Positions 34,782 to 44,810 of a stretch of 64,000 bases of DNA are shown one piece after another. The notes beneath the pieces were generated by a model. The model saw only the letters and a list, made by a program, of their open reading frames with translations. It was not told where the DNA came from and did no database searches. A program made the position numbers and the translations under genes. The stretch's first letter is position 1. Each line of letters opens with the position of its first letter. This DNA is from Rubripirellula obstinata (GTDB lineage: Bacteria; Planctomycetota; Planctomycetia; Pirellulales; Pirellulaceae), in assembly GCF_001642955.1 (NCBI RefSeq), contig NZ_LWSK01000010.1:29769-93768 (forward strand), read 5' to 3'.

Positions 34782-37700
34782 TACGGTTTCAACGCCTCCA
34801 TGCGAGTTTTAGCTTGCACGGCGAGTTCGTGGTCGGCATGTTTTTCAATAACGTAGGCATAAAAGTCGCGGCTAATTTTAGCGGCCTTCTTGCGACTTGC
34901 TTCAGTCTTGGCTGACTGCATCAACAACTCGCTGCATCGTCCCGCTTCAAACCCGCTTTTGGCCTGCCAGTTCTTGACTGATGCAGGGGCCTTGTCAGCA
35001 CCAAAGCCAAACATCACTCGTTGAAATTCCAGGATCGCTTTGTCGAACGCACGTTCGGCAAAATGAATCTCGCCCATCATGAATCGAGCGCGAGCGGCCA
35101 AGGATGTTCGATAGTTGTTGGCAACTTCGCCAAAGAACTTTAGTGCTTTCTCTCGGTCGTTTTTCTGTTGATAGGCGAAGCCTGTTTCGTAGAAAACTTG
35201 GGGCAGATAATCCGATGCTGGAAAGCGTTGCCTTAGTTCGTCGTACCAGGACAAAGCTTGGTCCCACTGGCTCAATTGAGCTGCACTCTGGCCGCCATGC
35301 AGCATTACCAATTCGCGTGCTTGGCGTTCGGCCGCATTTCGCACTGATTTGGCGGTGTCATTGTTGGATTGAATGACTTGGCGACACTTTGCGTAGGCTT
35401 CGAGTGATTTTGCATAGTCGCCACGCTTAAAACGACTTTCGGCAACCATCATCGACGCATCAAACGCCAACCCGCTTTCGGGGAAAAGTTGTGCCTGTTC
35501 GCTGAAAGCTTTTTCGGCCTGTTCAAAATCGCCATTCTTAAAGTGCGCCCAGCCGAGCCGGTAAAGCGACTTCTCTTTGACATCCGGATCGGTCGTTTTG
35601 TTGGCTGAAATAGCGAACTGCTCAGCCGCCTTGCCCCAATCCTTGCTGCGGTAATGTTGTTGGCCGACAAAGTAGGCAGCTTCGCTAGCCAAAGTCGTCT
35701 CGGGATACTTGGTGGCCAGCGATTCAAATTGTTTCATCGCTTCCTCTTGCTTGCCGCTGTCCTGCATTGCCCAACCGAGTTCGTAAATGACTTTGTCCAT
35801 CGCTGGATAGTCTGGGACTTCGCGAACGATTCTTTGCAACTTGGTCGCCGCGTCTTGGGCTTCAGATTGCTCGCTATCGATCAAAGCCAATTCATACAGA
35901 GCATGGCCGAGGTTCACGCCTGTTGGCTTGCGGTCCAGGTAGGCATTCAAGTCTTCTCGAGCTTCGTCGTACTGCTTCAAATTGCGTCGCGCGATGCCTC
36001 GCGACAATTCGCTATCGCGGGCAAGCGGATGATTTGAAAATTGATCCATCATTCGATCGAGCGACTTTGCAGCATCCGCGTACTGGCCCTTTTGGATCTG
36101 CGCAAACCCGATGCCGTACTGTGCATAGGGATGCAGTCCAGGGTCTTGGTCCGAGCTGAGGATTTGCTGGTGAAGCGTGATGGCTTGATCGTGGTCGCCG
36201 CCCGCGGAGGCGAGTTCGGCGAGCTTGAATCTTGCTTGGTCAGCCATTCGCGACTTTGGCGATTGAGCGATGATCGCCTTCCAAATTTTTTCAGCCTGAT
36301 CTTGATCGCCCGACGCAACCAAGGCTTGGCCCTGCAACAGTTTCGCTTCGCCCGCTCGCGGCCCGCCAGGGTTTGCATTGTGAGCGGCGACGAAAGCAGT
36401 AACCGCCTTTTCAGGGTTACTGTTCATCATGTGAGTCTGTCCGGCCAACAAATTCGCTTCGGCTTTTTGATTCGGCTCGGTCAGGCTGGGCAGTTCACGA
36501 TCGATCAGTTCAACCGCAGCGTCAAAGTCACGGCTTGCCGTCATCGCCGCGGCGGCTCGCAACACCCAGACTGGCCGTCCGGGGTTGGATGGTTTGGAAT
36601 CGCTCAACAATTCCTGATAAACGCTCGCCGCCTTTTCCGCATCGCCCGTAGCAAGCAGCGATTCAGCGGCAACAAATTTCACGTCGCTGACCAGGACATC
36701 GTTCGGGAACTTGGCAAGGAATTCGTTGGCGAGTTCGAGCGAGCGTTTTGTTTTGCCAACTTGGAGTCCCGAAAACGCGGCGTTATAGAGTGCTCGTGCG
36801 GCCAAGTCATCGTCGGGCGATTCGCGGTAGGCATTCTCGAATTGTTCCATCGACTGATCGACAGTGGCCGGATCCATCGACAACGCTTCGGCCAGATCAA
36901 GCTTCAAGTCCGTGACGAATTCCCCTTCGACTCCTTCGTCAATCCTCTCCGTTGCGATTTCCACTGCCGCTTTTAGATCGCCTTTTCCAATCGCGATTCG
37001 CGCCAGCCAGTGTGCTGATTCAGTGGCGGCGGCAACGTTCTTTTGTCCCAGGACCACTCGGAAAATTTCGGCTGCTTTGTCAATGTCACCGCTACGGTAA
37101 AGACTTTGTGCCGACGCCAGTGTCGCCGATGCTGCGTAGGGTGAATCGGGATAGTCGGCAGCCAGCTTGGCGTACTTCTCCGCTGCTAAGGCTGGTTTGT
37201 TGTCTTGGACGAGGGCGTAGGCTTGGCGGAAAATCGCGTAGGCGATGTTTTCGTCCGATGCAGCGTCTTCGGTTGCGGATGCTTCCGTTTCGTCGATCGC
37301 ATTTTGGAATGACTCGACAGCCTTGTCGAACTCTTTACGCAGAATGTAAATGTCGCCGAGTCGCAAGCGAACGTCGATGGCGAGTGAGTTGTCAGCACAC
37401 GCGTCCATTAACTGCTGATAAGACGCAAAGGCTTGGTCAAATTGATCAATTTCTTCCAACGCCACTCCACGCGCGTACAACGCATCACAACGCAGCGATG
37501 ACTCTTTTGAATTCGCCAGCGAGAGCATGTCGTCGTAAAACTTGACGGCTCGCTTTGGATCGCCAAGTTTGTAGGCTGCTTCGCCGCTGTAAAAATAAGA
37601 CCGGTCCAGAAACCGACTCTTGGGGCTTTCTTTGCGGAGTGACGCGTAGACTTGGATCACCTGTTCCAGCTTTTCGGAATCAACATTGCCGTCGCTTCCG

Positions 37701-38203
37701 GACGCGTACAGACACCAGCCTTGGTTGGCGAGACTTTCCTCGCGCAGGTCGTAGGTCTTGTCCTTCAGCGCCTTCGCAAATGCCTCGGCGGCCTTGTCGT
37801 AATCGGGGGCTTCCTGTTGCATGTAGCAGACGCCCAGATAGTGGGCTGCTTTGGATGCCATCGGATGATCGGGATACTGATCCAGGAAATCGTTCCACCC
37901 TTTGACGGCCAGTTCGATTGCTCCGCCGGTTTGGAAGTTCGCGGCGTCCGCGTATGCCGCCATCGATGCTTCGCTTGCTTCTTCACTGAGTTGGTCAAGC
38001 TTGGCGGTGTCCTGCGCAACGATACCAGTCGGTGCTGTCGCAGCGATCGCGACAACAATCGACAAACCGAGCACGCGAAGAGAATGCTGATTAAATGAGC
38101 AAAGTTTGCCAAACACCAAAACTGTCCTGGGAATAAATCTGTGGAAGAGCTTGCCAAAAGTAGGCTCCGTGGCAGCCGTTTTCCGTTGAGGCATGCCCGG
38201 CAT
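34781..38203 (-). CDS. Large exported TPR protein heading the ExbB-ExbD operon
   Basis: A 1140-residue protein with a signal peptide (VLGLSIVVAIAATAPTGIVAQ, ending near residue 64). The rest is almost wholly tetratricopeptide repeats, at least fifteen, with typical spaced Ala/Gly/Tyr patterns (SKAAHYLGVCYMQQEAPDYDKAAEAFA; ARGVALEEIDQFDQAFASYQQL; AYFVGQQHYRSKDWGKAAEQFA). It resembles the BamD/YbgF-type repeats of periplasmic scaffolds. In Tol-Pal systems the TPR protein CpoB/YbgF is encoded with TolQ-TolR, so a similar scaffold or regulator role beside ExbB/ExbD is reasonable. Start ATG 38203 or 38194 (both before the signal peptide). Confidence 0.88.
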   Translation of the reverse strand: MPGMPQRKTAATEPTFGKLFHRFIPRTVLVFGKLCSFNQHSLRVLGLSIVVAIAATAPTGIVAQDTAKLDQLSEEASEASMAAYADAANFQTGGAIELAVKGWNDFLDQYPDHPMASKAAHYLGVCYMQQEAPDYDKAAEAFAKALKDKTYDLREESLANQGWCLYASGSDGNVDSEKLEQVIQVYASLRKESPKSRFLDRSYFYSGEAAYKLGDPKRAVKFYDDMLSLANSKESSLRCDALYARGVALEEIDQFDQAFASYQQLMDACADNSLAIDVRLRLGDIYILRKEFDKAVESFQNAIDETEASATEDAASDENIAYAIFRQAYALVQDNKPALAAEKYAKLAADYPDSPYAASATLASAQSLYRSGDIDKAAEIFRVVLGQKNVAAATESAHWLARIAIGKGDLKAAVEIATERIDEGVEGEFVTDLKLDLAEALSMDPATVDQSMEQFENAYRESPDDDLAARALYNAAFSGLQVGKTKRSLELANEFLAKFPNDVLVSDVKFVAAESLLATGDAEKAASVYQELLSDSKPSNPGRPVWVLRAAAAMTASRDFDAAVELIDRELPSLTEPNQKAEANLLAGQTHMMNSNPEKAVTAFVAAHNANPGGPRAGEAKLLQGQALVASGDQDQAEKIWKAIIAQSPKSRMADQARFKLAELASAGGDHDQAITLHQQILSSDQDPGLHPYAQYGIGFAQIQKGQYADAAKSLDRMMDQFSNHPLARDSELSRGIARRNLKQYDEAREDLNAYLDRKPTGVNLGHALYELALIDSEQSEAQDAATKLQRIVREVPDYPAMDKVIYELGWAMQDSGKQEEAMKQFESLATKYPETTLASEAAYFVGQQHYRSKDWGKAAEQFAISANKTTDPDVKEKSLYRLGWAHFKNGDFEQAEKAFSEQAQLFPESGLAFDASMMVAESRFKRGDYAKSLEAYAKCRQVIQSNNDTAKSVRNAAERQARELVMLHGGQSAAQLSQWDQALSWYDELRQRFPASDYLPQVFYETGFAYQQKNDREKALKFFGEVANNYRTSLAARARFMMGEIHFAERAFDKAILEFQRVMFGFGADKAPASVKNWQAKSGFEAGRCSELLMQSAKTEASRKKAAKISRDFYAYVIEKHADHELAVQAKTRMEALKP

Positions 38204-38443
38204 AAGTTTAACGGTGGTGGCAAAGAATCGATAGTTCGCCGTACTTCCCCCCTACCCTGCCCGATCGGGCGAACCCGACTGATCATTTTTCCGTACCCAA
38301 ACGAAGTATTGGCTTCGCAACACCGTTTCATCGGTTTGAGTGCTCGACCACCCGATGGCTGATTTAGTCGTCGATTATCGCATGAAACTGCACTAAACTG
38401 CTTCAAACTTTGGCTTTGACCTTCTTCTCCTCTTTCGATTGCT
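38204..38443. promoter_or_regulatory. Divergent promoter region of the TPR-exbBD operon and the epimerase gene
   Basis: 240 bases between oppositely oriented genes. It contains CCTGCCCGATCGGGCGAA (about 38254-38271), a short hairpin-forming GCCCGATCGGGC. No -35/-10 pair stands out. Confidence 0.35.
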
Positions 38444-39436
38444 TTGACCCACGTGTCTTCAACCACCTGCCTCATCACCGGCGGTGCCGGGTTCATCGGC
38501 TCGCACCTCGCCCATTCGCTGCTAGAACAAGGATTGAAAGTTATCGTCGTCGATGACCTTTCTACCGGTCAGGCAAAAAATTTGGCCTCGATCATTGATC
38601 ATCCGGGGCTGGAATACATCGAGGGCACGGTCGAAGACGAAACTTTGGTCGCCGATGTCGTCGATCGTGCGGACCGCGTTTACCATTTAGCCGCTGCCGT
38701 GGGGGTGGCCTTGATCGCCAAACAGCCCATTCAAACGATCGAGCGAAACATCTATCCGACGCAGTTGATATTGAATCGACTTGGCAAGCGAGCCGATCGT
38801 GGCGAAAAGGTGCCGTGCTTTCTGGCCAGCACCAGTGAAGTCTACGGTAAGAATCCCAAAGACGTTTGGTGCGAAGAAGACGACTTGGTCTTTGGTGCGA
38901 CAACGAAGCCGCGTTGGAGTTATGGCGTGTCCAAAGCAATCGATGAATTTCTTGGTCTAGCGTTCTACAAAGAACACGGAGTGCCGGTGGTGGTTGGCCG
39001 CTTTTTCAACGTCGTCGGGCCTCGCCAAACCGGTGCCTACGGCATGGTGCTGCCCCGGTTCGTTGAATCCGCGATCGCTGGTGGTCCGCTAACCGTTCAC
39101 GACGACGGTGAACAAGTCAGATGTTTCGCTCACGTGGATGACGTCATCGGTGCCGTCGTCAAACTAATGGAAACGCCTGACGCAGCGGGCCGTGTCTACA
39201 ACATTGGCAGCGACACGCCTGTGTCGATTTTAGAGCTCGCAAAGTTGGTCGTTGATCGTGTCAACCCAGACGCCGAGATCAAGTTTCAAAGTTACCGCGA
39301 CGCCTACGACGATTCGTTCGAGGACATCCGCCGCCGCGTCCCAGATTTGTCCCGGATCCGCGAAGCAATCGGATACAAAGCGACAAAAGATCTACCCGCG
39401 ATCATTGACTCGGTCGCTGAGTATGCGAAAAAGTAA
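38444..39436 (+). CDS. NAD-dependent nucleotide-sugar epimerase/dehydratase (extended SDR)
   Basis: A 330-residue extended SDR. Glycine loop CLITGGAGFIGSHLAHSL near the start, DDLSTG (the NAD ribose-binding aspartate region), STSEVYG with the catalytic serine/threonine, and SYGVSKAIDE with the Tyr and Lys of YxxxK. GRFFNVVGPRQTGAYGMVLPRF is the substrate-binding loop of the UDP-sugar epimerase/decarboxylase group. Likely substrates are UDP-hexose or UDP-uronate; I cannot decide between 4-epimerase and decarboxylase. The start is TTG 38444 or, equally likely, GTG 38453 (SSTTCLITGG). It probably serves envelope polysaccharide synthesis. Confidence 0.85.
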   Translation: MTHVSSTTCLITGGAGFIGSHLAHSLLEQGLKVIVVDDLSTGQAKNLASIIDHPGLEYIEGTVEDETLVADVVDRADRVYHLAAAVGVALIAKQPIQTIERNIYPTQLILNRLGKRADRGEKVPCFLASTSEVYGKNPKDVWCEEDDLVFGATTKPRWSYGVSKAIDEFLGLAFYKEHGVPVVVGRFFNVVGPRQTGAYGMVLPRFVESAIAGGPLTVHDDGEQVRCFAHVDDVIGAVVKLMETPDAAGRVYNIGSDTPVSILELAKLVVDRVNPDAEIKFQSYRDAYDDSFEDIRRRVPDLSRIREAIGYKATKDLPAIIDSVAEYAKK

Positions 39437-39476
39437 CGGAGTGGGCTAAAACGGAGCGGGCTGGTAACGAAGAGTT

Positions 39477-39577
39477 GGGCAAAACGATGAGGGGGCAAAA
39501 CGATGGTGCGCAGCCTGCTGGTTGAAGCTCATTATGCTGACCGCGCACTATCGTTTTTCCCCTTCATCGTTTTGCCC
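39477..39577. repeat. Long inverted repeat, family H, between convergent genes
   Basis: Left arm GGGCAAAACGATGAGGGGGC then AAAACGATGGTGCGC; right arm GCGCACTATCGTTTTTCCCC then TTCATCGTTTTGCCC. The centre, about 25 bases, holds GGTTGAAGCTCATTATGC. It sits between the epimerase gene (plus) and the transglutaminase gene (minus), whose transcripts converge here, so it may end both. A T5 run lies in the right arm. Confidence 0.85.
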
Positions 39578-39626
39578 GAAAACCGGCGGACCACCAAGAC
39601 AGATTGGTAGTCGATTTGGCGATTGC

Positions 39627-40487
39627 CTAAACCTCGACGACTTGAACGCTCACCTCCATGCCTTTGAAAGCGTTCGATGGCCCCGACCAGGAACCCTTCA
39701 ACGGAGCCGCTTGTTCTTGTTCCCGTGATACACCGACGGCGATGTGTTCCGCTCCGACGCGTTTGTTGTTGGTCGGATCGAATCCGTGCCAACCTGCTCC
39801 GGGGACGTAGATTTCGGTCCAGGCGTGCGTCGCCCCATGCTGACCTTCGCTCATTTGGATGTAGCCCGTGACAAACCTGGCTCCGAAGCCCCAGAACCTG
39901 GCCGCTTCCATCATCAAGACCGCGTAGTCGCGGCACGAACCGCTGCCCAGTGAAATCGTTTCGTGCGGCAATTGAACGCCATGGTCAAATCGCATCGTGT
40001 ACTTTAACGAGTCGAAGATGTGGGTGTTCAAACGGTTCAACAGATCAAACGTTTCCACCGACTGACCTGGTTGGTACAAGTCAGACAGCCAACGATGCAG
40101 TTCCGGTCCTTCATATGGATAGCTGGGGATCCGGTAGGGGACCAATGAAACTTGTTCCTCCGGCGAATACTGAAACGGGTAGTGCTTGGCCGACGGATCG
40201 ATCAAGCATTCAAATGGAATGTCATCGTTCAATTCGACATCGATTTCCGTCAGCAATCGCAAACGCGTCGCGGGCTGTTCAAAGTCAATGATCGCGACCG
40301 AATTGTTTTCGATATCATCCCGCCATCGAACCGATGCACTGGGTTCCAGTTCAACGTTTGATTTAACGATCCGTACGTTATGCCCCTCGCGAGGACGCAT
40401 CATCGCGTAGTGGGTTCCAAAGCTGACCGGCTGGAAATAGTTGTACTGAGTCAGATGAATGATGCGTAAGGTTTTGGTGTTGGTCAT
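39627..40487 (-). CDS. Transglutaminase-like family protein
   Basis: A 286-residue protein with the bacterial transglutaminase N-terminal beta domain (IIHLTQYNYFQPVSFGTHYAMMRPREGHNV, up to about residue 110) and the papain-like core. The catalytic triad is visible: Cys in GSGSCRDYAVLM, His in GATHAWTEIYVPG and Asp in HGFDPTNN. Such proteins act as peptidases or amide transferases; actual substrates are mostly unknown, and they often accompany circularly permuted ATP-grasp/alpha-E genes, which are not adjacent here. No signal peptide is seen, so it is probably cytoplasmic. Confidence 0.9.
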   Translation of the reverse strand: MTNTKTLRIIHLTQYNYFQPVSFGTHYAMMRPREGHNVRIVKSNVELEPSASVRWRDDIENNSVAIIDFEQPATRLRLLTEIDVELNDDIPFECLIDPSAKHYPFQYSPEEQVSLVPYRIPSYPYEGPELHRWLSDLYQPGQSVETFDLLNRLNTHIFDSLKYTMRFDHGVQLPHETISLGSGSCRDYAVLMMEAARFWGFGARFVTGYIQMSEGQHGATHAWTEIYVPGAGWHGFDPTNNKRVGAEHIAVGVSREQEQAAPLKGSWSGPSNAFKGMEVSVQVVEV

Positions 40488-40556
40488 GAACTTGATTGTA
40501 GGAAAGCGAATGGGTGAATTGGAGGGAGGCTGTACGAAACAGATGACAAACTAGCA

Positions 40557-41573
40557 TTAATCGAAATCGTTTTGATCCGAGTTTTGTTCATCACGACGTC
40601 GCTGAAGCCGGGTGATTTTTCGGCGGATTACTTTCGCCTCAGTTTCAACTTCGGCGAGACGCCGCGAGAGTTTTTCAATCGCGCGTTCTGGGTTTTTGTA
40701 TGCCAAGCGTTGAAACAAATCTAAGAAGATTAAAGCACGAAACGCTTTTACCGCCGTGCCTCGCAGTCGATAGACCCTGGCTAATTGGGTGACGTGTTTC
40801 AGCTTTAGCAGCCTCGACGCTCGAGTTGCACGTAACCACTGAAATGATCTTAAAAACGAAAAAATCGGCAGCGCGATGATCGCAAGATCGATCCAGTGTT
40901 TCTTGCAATAGGCAAGTTTTTTGTCTGCGACAGAAACCATCAAGATGAATTCAAACGCAAAAGCAAACCAGATGACGCCTGTTCCGATGTGCAGAACCAG
41001 TCTCAACCAGGTGTACTGAGCCACCTGTGCTTTCATGAAAAATTCGATGATCAGAACCGGCATGATCAACAGTGCGATCACAATCATGGGCAGGCTGAAT
41101 CGTTTCTGCAGTCGTTTGCGAAGACGACGATTGGGTTGTCGCCAACCTAAACCAGGCAACCACAGTCGATGATTCATTTCGGGGCTGCGAGCACACATGC
41201 GTAGCGATGGGCAGACGCAAAACAGCAGGCTGAATCCATGGAATCTTCGCATTGATGCATTCCAGGGACGTGTTGTCCAATGACAGACCGCCTCGAATAT
41301 GACGATCACCCAGACAACCAGCATCACCATGGAAGTAACGCGAGCGATGCGTTGGTCGATGACGTCTTTCTTAATCAAACGCCGAACCTGATCGGCTTCC
41401 GGGCTGGCCGGGTCGATCGCAACGAGTGCATTTTCGCTGAGGTTGGGAACGTCAACCCAGATGACGACCAAGACCGCCTGGCAGATCAAGAATACCAACG
41501 CAACCGTGAACATCACGGGAGCCGCTCTGGCCGCGATCCAATAGCGAACGTCGTTTCGGTGAAGTCGGTTCAT
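40557..41573 (-). CDS. Voltage-sensor-like membrane protein with coiled-coil tail and no visible pore
   Basis: A 338-residue membrane protein. Two N-terminal hydrophobic segments (about 17-40 and 78-97), one around 161-178, then a block that reads like S2-S3-S4 of a voltage sensor. That block is VIWFAFAFEFILMVSVADKK with an acidic residue mid-helix (Glu208), HWIDLAIIALPIF with Asp229, and FLRSFQWLRATRASRLLKLKH with positive charges at 242, 248, 251, 254 and on. After it I find no S5, selectivity loop or S6; instead a long charged coiled coil (about 290-335). This is the build of an isolated sensor such as Hv1, but similarity to potassium-channel sensor domains is all I can claim. ATG 41573 is used. 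Confidence 0.6.
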   Translation of the reverse strand: MNRLHRNDVRYWIAARAAPVMFTVALVFLICQAVLVVIWVDVPNLSENALVAIDPASPEADQVRRLIKKDVIDQRIARVTSMVMLVVWVIVIFEAVCHWTTRPWNASMRRFHGFSLLFCVCPSLRMCARSPEMNHRLWLPGLGWRQPNRRLRKRLQKRFSLPMIVIALLIMPVLIIEFFMKAQVAQYTWLRLVLHIGTGVIWFAFAFEFILMVSVADKKLAYCKKHWIDLAIIALPIFSFLRSFQWLRATRASRLLKLKHVTQLARVYRLRGTAVKAFRALIFLDLFQRLAYKNPERAIEKLSRRLAEVETEAKVIRRKITRLQRRRDEQNSDQNDFD

Positions 41574-41632
41574 CCTACTTCTCACGGCCGAAACGGTTGG
41601 ATCACCAGGCGTAGATCAAGAATTTAATTTCG

Positions 41633-42079
41633 CTACTTTGCACCGACGTAAGCCATTCGCAGCGCATGCATGGCTTCGGATAGCATCTGCTTTTCATCGT
41701 CGGTCAGGTTGCCCTTGGTTTTTTCGCCAAGCATTTCCAGCGTGTCGATCGAGTGTTTGGCGTAAGGTTTGTTGACGGTCGTTTCGCCGGTGTTCGGGTC
41801 CGGCATGTGACCAAGCATCGACATCGCTTGAGTGAACATCATCGAAATCAAGACTTCAAAGGAAGCCGGTGGAGGTGCCGGATATTCACGGCCCACGGCG
41901 ACCTGCGGATCGGCATCATCTTCGGCCGGTGCCGCTGCAGATGTTTCCGCTGCAGAGGTTTCCGGCGCAGATACCGCTTCGTCGGGCGACGTGTTTCCTG
42001 CCGCGGCTGCTCGCTCTTTTTCGACTTGTTCTTTCCAGTCGGAATCGACAACGATCTTTGGTTCTTGTTCTTCGCTCAT
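41633..42079 (-). CDS. DUF1844 domain protein
   Basis: A 148-residue protein. Residues about 1-60 are acidic and Ala-rich (disordered). The rest is the DUF1844 domain: PPASFEVLISMMFTQAMSMLGHMPDP, then YAKHSIDTLEMLGEKTKGNLTDDEKQMLSEAMHALRMAYV. The family is widespread in Planctomycetota and Deltaproteobacteria-related groups, with unknown function. It is helical with a Met-rich segment that might bind membranes. I begin at ATG 42079 (SEEQEPKIVV); a longer frame upstream is not protein-like. It follows pyrG by about 130 bases on the same strand. Confidence 0.85.
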   Translation of the reverse strand: MSEEQEPKIVVDSDWKEQVEKERAAAAGNTSPDEAVSAPETSAAETSAAAPAEDDADPQVAVGREYPAPPPASFEVLISMMFTQAMSMLGHMPDPNTGETTVNKPYAKHSIDTLEMLGEKTKGNLTDDEKQMLSEAMHALRMAYVGAK

Positions 42080-42210
42080 CAGTTCACTCTTTCTTGGAAT
42101 CTGGTGTTCGTGGCATAGACTTCCAACCCGTGTTTGCAACCAACACATGCTGGAAGCCGATGCCACATTTTAATGCTTAACCCTGTTTAATGCTTAGCCC
42201 TGCTTAATAC

Positions 42211-43938
<1,728 letters not shown>

Positions 43939-43949
43939 TTAGATCGGAT

Positions 43950-44753
43950 TTAGGAGGGGGTGGTTTTTGCAAGTGCAATGAATTCGGCTTTGGTTTTTCC
44001 GAAGTTAACGGCGATGCCCCAGGGGATGTTCAACGCGTGCATGAAGGATCTTGCTCGGTCGACGTTGAAATGGTTGTCGTCGAAAAGAGACGTGTAAGTG
44101 ATCAGGATTTGGTTTTCGATGACAAGGCAATCTAGTTTGCAGGGGTTCAGTTGCGTTGTTTGGTAAGAGTTTTTTGCAAGTGGAGCTTGGGTAAAACGCA
44201 GGCCCATTGCGCTGATAGCGGCGGGCAGCAAGTGATCCATGACCCGTTTGCTGTATCCCGTGGTGTGCTCTCGATAAATCATCTGTAACGCTGCACGCAG
44301 TCGGCGACCGGTGCTTTGTTCTCGTCCGGTGATCTTGCCTTTCCAAGAGCTCCAGTCCTGAAGCAGTTGGGGGCTGCCGGCGGAGTAGGCAACCCTTTCG
44401 ACCAAGACTCTTCCCAAGCCCATGTTTACCAACAAACCCAACCGGTCGCCACGAAATTTCAAATAGTCGATCAGTTGAGCAAACTCGCTCGGATGAAACT
44501 GCCGAGCAACCGACTTCAGTTCAATCGTAATCGCGTCCCACGCCACCAGATCGGGAAACATGCAATAGACCTGTTGTCCGCCCAGAGTCAGCCAGTGGGG
44601 AGGCTTGCTGTGGATTGGCATGTCGGTATTAGCCGCCCATTGCAAAATCGCTTGGTGATAAGGCTCTTCGACCCGCCCGATCCCAACTTCGTTTTGAACA
44701 TCAAAAAAACAACGTCGCAAAAGATGCGATTGCTTCTCCATCACAAGTGCCAT
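43950..44753 (-). CDS. GxxExxY family protein (PD-(D/E)xK fold), with a second C-terminal half-copy
   Basis: A 267-residue protein. The name motif is read at residues 26-32 (GRVEEPY). The nuclease-fold active site follows: FPDLVAWDAITIELKSV, with Asp68, Glu78 and Lys80 of D-(x)n-ExK, then FAQLIDYLKFRGDRLGLLVNMGLGRVLVERV. Most GxxExxY proteins are about 130 residues and end there. This one continues, and its last part (LDCLVIENQILITYTSLFD...SFMHALNIPWGIAVNFGKTKAEFIAL) looks like a second, degenerate copy of the same end without the ExK residues. Cellular function is not known. TTG precedes; ATG 44753 is used. Confidence 0.75.
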   Translation of the reverse strand: MALVMEKQSHLLRRCFFDVQNEVGIGRVEEPYHQAILQWAANTDMPIHSKPPHWLTLGGQQVYCMFPDLVAWDAITIELKSVARQFHPSEFAQLIDYLKFRGDRLGLLVNMGLGRVLVERVAYSAGSPQLLQDWSSWKGKITGREQSTGRRLRAALQMIYREHTTGYSKRVMDHLLPAAISAMGLRFTQAPLAKNSYQTTQLNPCKLDCLVIENQILITYTSLFDDNHFNVDRARSFMHALNIPWGIAVNFGKTKAEFIALAKTTPS

Positions 44754-44810
44754 CAATCACTCCCCTATCCCTCACCACAAAATCCGTGGTCCCGCGAAAG
44801 CCATCCGTGG

